Shown in pieces: positions 11,106-17,417 of a DNA stretch of 17,417 bases. Numbering within the stretch: position 1 is the first letter of the stretch; every line of letters starts with the position of its first letter. Source of the stretch: Paludibacter sp. UBA5753 (GTDB lineage Bacteria; Bacteroidota; Bacteroidia; Bacteroidales; Paludibacteraceae); NCBI GenBank assembly GCA_002427615.1, contig DIFH01000069.1, positions 1 through 17,417 of the forward strand, in the 5' to 3' direction. Both the position numbers and the translations under genes were made by a program. The notes under the pieces are model-generated. The model was not told the DNA's origin and did no database searches. It saw nothing but the letters and a program-made list of their open reading frames with translations.

Positions 11106-13508
11106 ATGGAACAAAATAATATTGAAAAACCTTTTGTAGATGATGAAGAATCAGGTTTTGACATCATGGAATGGGTGTCCCATTTTCTGCACTACTGGTA
11201 TTTGTTTGTTATCGGCATAATTATATCTTTAGGCCTTGCATACTTACAAAACAGAAAATGGTTGCCTACCTACAAAACGTCGGGAACAATGATTATCGAA
11301 GAATACCGGACATCGAGCAGTACTCAGGCTCTGATGCAGGGGTTTGGCGTTCAGGCAGGTTATAAAAATGTAGATAACCAGGTAATTATGCTTGGTTCTT
11401 ATGACCTGATATCGAAAGTCGTAGATAGTTTGCCACAATTAAAAGTGGATTATATCTCCAAAGGTAGATTTAAAACGCGGAATTTATATTCTGCTTCTCC
11501 TATAAATATCCAATTTGATTTTGTGGCTCCCGAAGTCTATAATGTTCTTTTTAAAATTAATCTGAACTCGAACGGTAAATTTACGATCACGGTCGATGAC
11601 AAAAGTAAATTTAAAGAATTTAAGGTTGATGGCAGGATAGGGAGACCTGTTTCAACCAGGTTATTCTATCTGACAGTTTATAATTCCAATGGTTTTTATT
11701 CGAAAAACGAGTTATACTTTAGGTTCAGAGATCACGAATCATTGGTTGCCGATTTCTCATCCAGGCTTAATTTTCAATATGTTGTGGAAGGTTCATCCGT
11801 GCTCGAAATATCGCTGGCAAGTGAAAGCCCTGACCGGGATATAGATTTTATCAATAAACTTTCCGAAACATTTTTGGAAGAAAATCTCGAAAGAAAGAAT
11901 GATGCTGCAAATAAAACCGTAAAATTTATTGACAGTCAGTTAGAAAACATCTCAAAATCCTTATCCGTTTCGCAGGATGAATTAACCGATTTTCGTCAAC
12001 GCAATCAGATTATTGATGTTTCGAGTCAAACCGGTGAATTGATGGGTAAAGCCACTCAATATGACAGTGAATCATCGGCTTTAAAGCTTCGTGAAACATA
12101 TCTGAATTATCTGACAAACTACTTGAGTACCAACCTTGAAGAAGGATCTGTTGTGGCGCCTTCAAGTTTAGGGCTGAATGAACCTATGTTGATGACGCTG
12201 GTACAGCAATTAAATGATTTAAATTTGAAAAGGAGTGAACTTAGCGAAAAAAACTTTTATTATTCAAAATATACGAATGATATTGAGAATGTTAAGCTTG
12301 CTATTAACGAGGTAACCAAAAATATGCGTGTTAGTCTCGAAATAGAAAAACGCGATTTTAATAAGAGATACATGAAAGTTCAGAAAGAAATTGAAGAACT
12401 GCCTGTAAAGGAGCTTGAAATGATTTCCATTGAACGGAAATATAAAATGGATGATAATTATTATACCTTCTTTTTGCAGAAACGGGCTGAAGCCGAAATT
12501 TTAAAATCATCAAATTCTCCTGATAATGATATTCTTGATAAAGCCCGGGTGATGTCAATTACAAATGCCGGTACCAAATCAAAAAACACTATGATGTTTT
12601 TATTATTTGGCATACTGATTCCGGCTATAATCGTGATCTTGAAACAATTACTAAATAACACGGTAAGTACATATAAAGATGTGGAGAAAAGTTCATCTTT
12701 CCAGGTAATAGGAATAGTACGACATACCCAAACCTCCGATCCGTTAATGGTGTCGAAGAATCCACGTTCTGCATTTACCGAAACATTCCGTGTGATTCGG
12801 ACGCGTATCGAATTTCTTGTTCAACGCAAGAAAAATATAATGATAATGGTCACTTCAGGGGAGTCGGGCGATGGCAAAACCTATTTTTGTATAAATCTGG
12901 CAGGTATTTATGCCATGGCAAGTCCCAGAACTTTATTGGTCGATATGGATATACGTAAACCAAGTGTGAATAGTCGTTTCAATATTTCACAAATCGAAGG
13001 CGTTACCAACTTTCTGATCGGGCAATGCGAACTGAATGATGTGATATTACGTTTGCCCGGAGTCGATTTTGATATTCTCCCGGCAGGTACCGTTCCTCCG
13101 AATGCGGGAGAACTGATCAGGTCGGATAAATTATTTGAAATGTTTGTCGAACTTCGTAAACGCTATGATTTTATTGTTGTCGATTCAAGTCCGATTGGTG
13201 TAGTCGCCGATGCATATTCCTTGGCTCAACTGTCTGATGTAAACTTATTTATTGTTCGAAATGGTAAAACTAACAAATCATTCCACAAAAAGTTGAGCGC
13301 TCAGTTGAAAGCAGATAACATGAAAAACATGTATGTTATTTTGAATGATGTTGCGACGGATGAAAACCAATATTCGAAATATTATTCCAGAAAATTTACT
13401 TACGGTTATGGCTACAGTTACGGTTATACTTCCGCTTCTAAATCCAAAAAAAGAAAAAATGCTTCCGACAATTATTTCCAGTATTATCAGGATGATCGTA
13501 ATCTGTAA
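11106..13508 (+). CDS. wzc: Wzc-type polysaccharide co-polymerase / tyrosine autokinase (800 aa)
   Basis: Inner-membrane protein that controls chain length and couples polymerisation to export through cycles of tyrosine phosphorylation. The order is: N-terminal Wzz-type segment with TM1 (about 30-47), a large periplasmic domain with coiled coils (about 255-300 and 365-460), TM2 (about 496-513) and a cytoplasmic BY-kinase. Kinase motifs are intact: Walker A GESGDGKT (585-592), Walker A' LLVDMDIRKP (610-619) and Walker B IVVDSSP (690-696). PPNAGEL (674-680) matches the usual PPNP-type motif. The C-terminus carries a tyrosine cluster (Y756, 759, 760 and then YGYGYSYGY), ending with further tyrosines near 790-794, as expected for the autophosphorylated tail. 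A single polypeptide joins both parts, as in Proteobacteria. It is followed by a strong terminator. Confidence 0.95.
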   Translation: MEQNNIEKPFVDDEESGFDIMEWVSHFLHYWYLFVIGIIISLGLAYLQNRKWLPTYKTSGTMIIEEYRTSSSTQALMQGFGVQAGYKNVDNQVIMLGSYDLISKVVDSLPQLKVDYISKGRFKTRNLYSASPINIQFDFVAPEVYNVLFKINLNSNGKFTITVDDKSKFKEFKVDGRIGRPVSTRLFYLTVYNSNGFYSKNELYFRFRDHESLVADFSSRLNFQYVVEGSSVLEISLASESPDRDIDFINKLSETFLEENLERKNDAANKTVKFIDSQLENISKSLSVSQDELTDFRQRNQIIDVSSQTGELMGKATQYDSESSALKLRETYLNYLTNYLSTNLEEGSVVAPSSLGLNEPMLMTLVQQLNDLNLKRSELSEKNFYYSKYTNDIENVKLAINEVTKNMRVSLEIEKRDFNKRYMKVQKEIEELPVKELEMISIERKYKMDDNYYTFFLQKRAEAEILKSSNSPDNDILDKARVMSITNAGTKSKNTMMFLLFGILIPAIIVILKQLLNNTVSTYKDVEKSSSFQVIGIVRHTQTSDPLMVSKNPRSAFTETFRVIRTRIEFLVQRKKNIMIMVTSGESGDGKTYFCINLAGIYAMASPRTLLVDMDIRKPSVNSRFNISQIEGVTNFLIGQCELNDVILRLPGVDFDILPAGTVPPNAGELIRSDKLFEMFVELRKRYDFIVVDSSPIGVVADAYSLAQLSDVNLFIVRNGKTNKSFHKKLSAQLKADNMKNMYVILNDVATDENQYSKYYSRKFTYGYGYSYGYTSASKSKKRKNASDNYFQYYQDDRNL

Positions 13509-13580
13509 ATTTATATTGGGATAATCACAAAAAAGAAATAGTGTTGCATTCGCAATAATTTACTATTTTTGTTCACTAAA

Positions 13581-13609
13581 AAAACAAGGGGTTGCCGACC
13601 CCTTGTTTT
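13581..13609 (+). terminator. Rho-independent terminator after the Wzc-like gene
   Basis: A perfect 11-bp stem, AAAACAAGGGG (13581-13591) with CCCCTTGTTTT (13599-13609), and a 7-nt loop TTGCCGA. The T-run is short. It splits the export genes from the sugar-nucleotide genes into at least two transcripts, or acts as an attenuator. Confidence 0.85.
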
Positions 13610-13637
13610 GCAACTCCTTGTTACTTGTATAAATTTT
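13607..13637 (+). promoter_or_regulatory. Candidate promoter of gmd-fcl-ugd
   Basis: TTTG (13607-13610) at the tail of the terminator, a 19-base spacer and TAAATTTT (13630-13637, one mismatch to TAnnTTTG) would give transcription about 40 bp before the gmd ATG. The match is imperfect. The case rests partly on the terminator just before it, which makes a new promoter likely. Confidence 0.35.
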
Positions 13638-13685
13638 CCTTACTTATATCCAACTTTAATTAAAACAAATATCAAAAAAAAAAAA

Positions 13686-14834
13686 ATGAAAAAAGTTGCA
13701 TTAATAACCGGTATTACCGGACAAGATGGCGCTTATCTGGCTGAATTATTATTGAAAAAAGAGTATATAGTACATGGTTTAAAACGCCGTTCTTCACTCT
13801 TCAATACCGATCGTATTGACCATTTATATCAGGACCCGCATGTTGATAATCGTAATTTGATTCTGCATTACGGCGATATGACTGATTCAATGAATTTAAC
13901 TCGGATTATTCAGGAAACGCAACCTGACGAAATTTACAACCTGGCCGCTATGAGCCATGTGAAAGTAAGTTTTGACACCCCCGAATATACTGCCAACGCA
14001 GATGGAATAGGCACTTTACGTATCCTCGAAGCTGTCCGTTTACTTGGTTTGGTAGATAAAACCCGTATTTATCAAGCTTCAACTTCCGAATTGTACGGAT
14101 TGGTACAGGAAGTTCCTCAAAAAGAAACGACTCCTTTTTATCCCCGTTCGCCTTATGCTGTTGCCAAGATGTATGCATACTGGATTACGGTAAATTACCG
14201 TGAAGCATATAAAATGCATGCAAGCAACGGAATTTTATTTAATCACGAGTCTCCACTTCGGGGTGAAACTTTTGTAACCCGTAAAATAACACGTGCCGCT
14301 GCCCGTATTGCCATGGGTATGCAGGAAAAAATGTTTCTCGGAAACCTTTCTTCGCAACGCGACTGGGGACATGCCAAAGATTATGTGCAGGCTATGTACC
14401 TTATTTTGCAACAGGATACTCCGGATGATTATGTTATTGCAACCGGGATTACTACCGAAGTGCGTGAATTCGTACGGTTGGCTTTTGCCGAAATCGGGAT
14501 TGAAATTACTTTCAACGGTCAAGGTGTAGAAGAAAAAGGATACATTCATTCGGTGGAAGAAGCGAAATTTACCGAACATGTGGGCGTTGAGTTCTTGCAA
14601 GGTATTAAAGCTATTAAAACTCCTGTTGTTGAAGTTGATAAGGCTTACTTCCGTCCGACTGAGGTGGAATTGCTGATTGGCGATGCCACAAAAGCCCGCA
14701 CCAAACTAAACTGGACTCCCGAGTATGATTTAAATTCTTTGGTGGAAGATATGATGCGTTCGGATGTGAAAGTGATGAAAAAAGAAACTTATCTGAAGGA
14801 AGGCGGTTTTAGGATACTGAATTATTTTGAGTAA
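13686..14834 (+). CDS. gmd: GDP-mannose 4,6-dehydratase (382 aa)
   Basis: Converts GDP-D-mannose to GDP-4-keto-6-deoxymannose, the first step to GDP-L-fucose. It is an extended SDR enzyme. The NADP-binding motif is TGITGQDG (8-15), the active-site stretch ASTSELYG (131-138) contains T133 and E135, and YPRSPYAVAK gives the catalytic Y157 and K161. The signature FNHESPLRGETFVTRK (185-200) is present. The ATG at 13686 is chosen because MKKVALITGITGQDG is the family N-terminus. The frame stays open 39 codons further upstream, but that part would run through the terminator stem. It is followed at 31 bp by fcl. Confidence 0.97.
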   Translation: MKKVALITGITGQDGAYLAELLLKKEYIVHGLKRRSSLFNTDRIDHLYQDPHVDNRNLILHYGDMTDSMNLTRIIQETQPDEIYNLAAMSHVKVSFDTPEYTANADGIGTLRILEAVRLLGLVDKTRIYQASTSELYGLVQEVPQKETTPFYPRSPYAVAKMYAYWITVNYREAYKMHASNGILFNHESPLRGETFVTRKITRAAARIAMGMQEKMFLGNLSSQRDWGHAKDYVQAMYLILQQDTPDDYVIATGITTEVREFVRLAFAEIGIEITFNGQGVEEKGYIHSVEEAKFTEHVGVEFLQGIKAIKTPVVEVDKAYFRPTEVELLIGDATKARTKLNWTPEYDLNSLVEDMMRSDVKVMKKETYLKEGGFRILNYFE

Positions 14835-14865
14835 TTTTAAAATTTCATCGAATAAATATTAATCA

Positions 14866-15924
14866 ATGGATAAAAATTCTAAAATATATATCGCCGGTCA
14901 CAATGGTATGGTTGGTTCGGCGATTAAGCGAAACCTCGAATCAAAAGGTTATAACAATATAGTTTCGCGTTCGTTTAGTGAATTGAATTTGCTGGATGAA
15001 AGGCAGGTGGTCGGTTTTTTTGCCGAAGAGAAGCCGGAATATGTGGTACTCGCTGCAGCCAAAGTCGGAGGCATTGTGGCGAACAACACATACCGCGCTC
15101 AGTTTATTTACGAAAACCTGATGATTCAAAATCATGTAATTCACCAGAGTTATGTACATGGAGTTAAAAAACTGTTGTTCTTAGGTTCTTCGTGCATTTA
15201 CCCGCGTTTGGCTGAACAACCTATACGTGAAGATGCTTTACTCACGGGGTTGTTGGAATATACCAACGAACCTTATGCTATTGCAAAGATTGCCGGTATC
15301 AAGATGTGCGAGGCTTATCATGCCCAATACGGCTGTAATTTTATTTCGATAATGCCTACCAATCTTTACGGGCAAAACGATAATTACGATTTGGAAAAGT
15401 CCCACGTTTTACCTGCATTGATTCGTAAAATGGTGCTCGGAAAATACCTTACGGAAAAAAACATGGCCGCGATTCGTGCCGATATCGATAAGTTGCCGAT
15501 AGAAGGGGTGAACGGTTCGTATAGCGATGAAGTGATTCTCAAAGTGCTCGAAAAATACGGAATAACCAAAACCGGCGACGTTGTTTCAATCACCTTATGG
15601 GGAACCGGATCGCCGTTGCGGGAATTTTTGCATGTAGATGATATGGCCGATGCAAGCGTTTTCCTGTTGTTGAATTATGATGCGCCGGACACTACTCCAT
15701 CGCATGTAAATATCGGATATGGTGATGATATTTCAATCGGCGATTTGTCGAAAATTGTTCGGAAAATAGTAAACTACGAAGGAGAAATAATCTGGGATAA
15801 CACCAAACCGGATGGAACTCCCAAAAAATTAATGGATTCTTCTAAATTGCATAATCTGGGTTGGAAGCCATCCATCAGTTTGGAAGAAGGCATAAAACGT
15901 GTGGTTGCTAATTATAAAAATTAA
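14866..15924 (+). CDS. fcl: GDP-L-fucose synthase (352 aa)
   Basis: Epimerises and reduces GDP-4-keto-6-deoxymannose to GDP-L-fucose. It is an SDR enzyme: AGHNGMVGSA (10-19) binds NADPH, and the catalytic triad is S108 or S109 in GSSCIYP, Y137 and K141 in EPYAIAK. C110 and H180, at the positions of the family's acid/base Cys and His, are kept. Compared with the ~320-residue E. coli enzyme it has an insertion at about 194-233 (from LTEKNMAAIRADIDKLP to VLEKYG), typical of Bacteroidales homologues. It follows gmd at 31 bp and precedes ugd at 12 bp, so these three genes form one operon. Confidence 0.96.
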   Translation: MDKNSKIYIAGHNGMVGSAIKRNLESKGYNNIVSRSFSELNLLDERQVVGFFAEEKPEYVVLAAAKVGGIVANNTYRAQFIYENLMIQNHVIHQSYVHGVKKLLFLGSSCIYPRLAEQPIREDALLTGLLEYTNEPYAIAKIAGIKMCEAYHAQYGCNFISIMPTNLYGQNDNYDLEKSHVLPALIRKMVLGKYLTEKNMAAIRADIDKLPIEGVNGSYSDEVILKVLEKYGITKTGDVVSITLWGTGSPLREFLHVDDMADASVFLLLNYDAPDTTPSHVNIGYGDDISIGDLSKIVRKIVNYEGEIIWDNTKPDGTPKKLMDSSKLHNLGWKPSISLEEGIKRVVANYKN

Positions 15925-15936
15925 ACAGTTGTTAAA

Positions 15937-17271
15937 ATGAAAATAGCGATAGTTGGTACAGGATATGTAGGTTTGGTTTCGGGAACTTGTTTTGCCGAAA
16001 TGGGCGTTGATGTTACATGCGTTGATATTGATAAATCGAAAATTGAAGGGTTGAAAAAAGGGATTATTCCAATTTATGAGCAGGGGTTGGAAGATATGAT
16101 TCTGCGGAATGTAAAAGCTGAAAGATTACATTTCACTACTCAGATTACAGATGTTTTAGATCAGGTTCAGGTGGTTTTCAGTGCGGTAGGAACACCTCCG
16201 GGCGAAGATGGAAGCGCCGATTTAAAATATGTTTTAGAAGTTGCACGCACCATAGGGCAAAATATGCAACAATATGTTTTACTTGTAACTAAAAGCACCG
16301 TTCCTGTCGGTACCGCTGCCATAGTTCGTAAAACAATTCAGGAGGAACTGGATAAACGAAATGTATCCATTGAATTTGACGTGGCTTCAAATCCCGAATT
16401 CCTGAAAGAAGGCGATGCCATAAAGGATTTTATGAGTCCTGACAGGGTGGTGGTAGGCGTTGAAAGTGAAAAAGCCCGCGAAATGATGTCGAAATTGTAT
16501 CGCCCGTTTCTTTTGAATAATTTCAGGGTAATTTTCATGGATATTTCGTCGGCCGAGATGACCAAATACGCAGCCAATGCCATGCTTGCCACCCGTATCA
16601 GTTTTATGAACGATATTGCTAACTTGTGCGAACTGCTTGGCGCCGACGTGAATATGGTACGTAAAGGGATAGGAACGGATCAACGGATAGGGAGTAAATT
16701 TCTTTATTCGGGTTGTGGTTACGGGGGCTCTTGTTTTCCGAAAGATGTGAAAGCTCTTATCCAAACGGCCGAACAGAATGGTTACGAATTAAAGGTACTG
16801 AAAGCAGTGGAAGATGTAAATGAAAATCAGAAACGAATCCTCTTCAGCAAGTTACTAAAGCATTTTGGAAATGATATTGAGGGACGGACAATTGCTGTGT
16901 GGGGATTATCGTTTAAACCCAATACGGATGATGTCCGTGAAGCTCCTTCACTGATTTTGATTAAAAAATTATTAAAAGCCGGATGCAAAATACGTGTTTT
17001 TGACCCTGTTGCAATGAATGAAGCCAAAAAAGCACTCGAAAGAATGGGCTTGAAAACGGATGAGAATATATATTTTGCTCACGATATTTATGATGCCGTA
17101 CTGGATGCAGATGCTTTGATGTTGGTAACCGAATGGAAAGAGTTCCGAATGCCGAGTTGGGGTGTTGTACGAAAAAGCATGAAAGGGAATATTGTACTTG
17201 ATGGACGAAATATTTACGATAAATCGGAAATGTCGGAATCAGGATTTTTGTACGATTGCATAGGCAGGTAA
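15937..17271 (+). CDS. ugd: UDP-glucose 6-dehydrogenase (444 aa)
   Basis: Oxidises UDP-glucose to UDP-glucuronate in two NAD-dependent steps, supplying a uronic acid for capsule. The N-terminal Rossmann motif is GTGYVG (7-12). NPEFLKEGDA (152-161) and the catalytic cysteine C266 in GCGYGGSCFPKD are intact. K210 and N214 in the KYAANAMLATRISFMNDIA region are conserved. A C-terminal UDP-binding domain follows (about 315-440; WGLSFKPNTDDVREAPS). Close relatives (UDP-N-acetylmannosamine dehydrogenase and similar) share the fold, but the NPEFLKEG and GCGYGGSCFPKD context favours Ugd. Last gene in the window; no typical terminator follows. Confidence 0.94.
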   Translation: MKIAIVGTGYVGLVSGTCFAEMGVDVTCVDIDKSKIEGLKKGIIPIYEQGLEDMILRNVKAERLHFTTQITDVLDQVQVVFSAVGTPPGEDGSADLKYVLEVARTIGQNMQQYVLLVTKSTVPVGTAAIVRKTIQEELDKRNVSIEFDVASNPEFLKEGDAIKDFMSPDRVVVGVESEKAREMMSKLYRPFLLNNFRVIFMDISSAEMTKYAANAMLATRISFMNDIANLCELLGADVNMVRKGIGTDQRIGSKFLYSGCGYGGSCFPKDVKALIQTAEQNGYELKVLKAVEDVNENQKRILFSKLLKHFGNDIEGRTIAVWGLSFKPNTDDVREAPSLILIKKLLKAGCKIRVFDPVAMNEAKKALERMGLKTDENIYFAHDIYDAVLDADALMLVTEWKEFRMPSWGVVRKSMKGNIVLDGRNIYDKSEMSESGFLYDCIGR

Positions 17272-17304
17272 TCCGGAGTATCATTATTTTATAACCGGAA
17301 TGAC

Positions 17305-17328
17305 GGAACCAGCGGTTACGACCGAAGG
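17305..17328. repeat. Dispersed repeat core, right-end copy
   Basis: GGAACCAGCGGTTACGACC and the following GAAGG align with 79-102 and 489-512 without gaps. Differences from the copy at 79-102 are transitions only. It places the left-end repeat family also on the far side of the capsule genes. Confidence 0.6.
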
Positions 17329-17330
17329 AA

Positions 17331-17417
17331 GGAATTCCGATTCCGTCGAAGCTGCCGGAGTCGGAACTCCGGCATCCCGAAGAAGGAAACTTTATGGGAT
17401 GACGGAATTCCGATTCC
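17331..17417. repeat. Direct repeats around a palindrome (window edge)
   Basis: GGAATTCCGATTCC occurs at 17331-17344 and 17404-17417 (73-bp period). Between them is a palindrome with an 8-bp perfect stem, TGCCGGAG / CTCCGGCA (17353-17374), without a T-run. This looks like one period of a longer non-coding repeat cut by the window end. Confidence 0.7.

Noticed and set aside
13569..13685. 39-codon N-terminal extension of gmd
   Set aside because: It would translate the terminator stem at 13581-13609. The family N-terminus begins at the ATG at 13686.
17353..17374. Terminator of ugd
   Set aside because: The stem is perfect but no T-run follows on either strand, and it lies within a repeated unit, so it is more likely part of the repeat.

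Overview
The window is AT-rich DNA from the Bacteroidota, most likely the order Bacteroidales. Evidence for this: start codons preceded by A-rich leaders rather than Shine-Dalgarno motifs; promoter boxes of the TTTG / TAnnTTTG type; several SPII lipoproteins; a PorT-like barrel; an N-terminal DUF4369-like plus TlpA thiol-disulfide protein; the HU / mini-ribosomal-protein / RNase G order; and a GDP-fucose synthase with the long Bacteroides-type insertion. No rRNA, tRNA or CRISPR array was seen.

Layout. (1) Bases 1-1172 hold no convincing gene but are dense in repeats: a 41-bp tandem array (215-470), three copies of a dispersed ~100-135 bp repeat, two REP-type hairpins, a 20-bp perfect inverted repeat made of palindromes (924-1022), and two GTGGTCA motifs that may be the worn end of an IS21-type element. 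(2) A minus-strand lipoprotein gene of unknown function (1202-1765). (3) A hairpin-bounded tandem duplication (1901-2277). Each 177-bp unit joins the first codons of a REP-associated tyrosine transposase (RAYT) to its last codons, with the catalytic middle deleted. (4) A minus-strand housekeeping block: HU protein, a 29-residue bS22/mS38-like ribosomal protein, a terminator, then RNase G. Upstream of it is a TlpA-like lipoprotein, divergent from mutY. (5) A minus-strand envelope cluster: outer-membrane barrel, lipoprotein and periplasmic thioredoxin. (6) A plus-strand capsule or exopolysaccharide locus from 9381 to at least 17271: two Wza-like export lipoproteins, a Wzc-type tyrosine kinase/co-polymerase, a strong terminator, then gmd, fcl and ugd. 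(7) A repeat-rich tail (17281-17417) carrying the same dispersed repeat core as the left end.

How the genes work together. The two export lipoproteins and the Wzc-like kinase would form the envelope-spanning polysaccharide export and length-control machine. Gmd and Fcl convert GDP-mannose to GDP-L-fucose, and Ugd makes UDP-glucuronate, so the polymer probably contains fucose and a uronic acid or a derivative. Glycosyltransferases, flippase and polymerase are not in the window and may lie to the right. The least ordinary part is the left 2.3 kb, where a degenerate RAYT/REP system has left hairpins and a catalytically dead, amplified mini-element.
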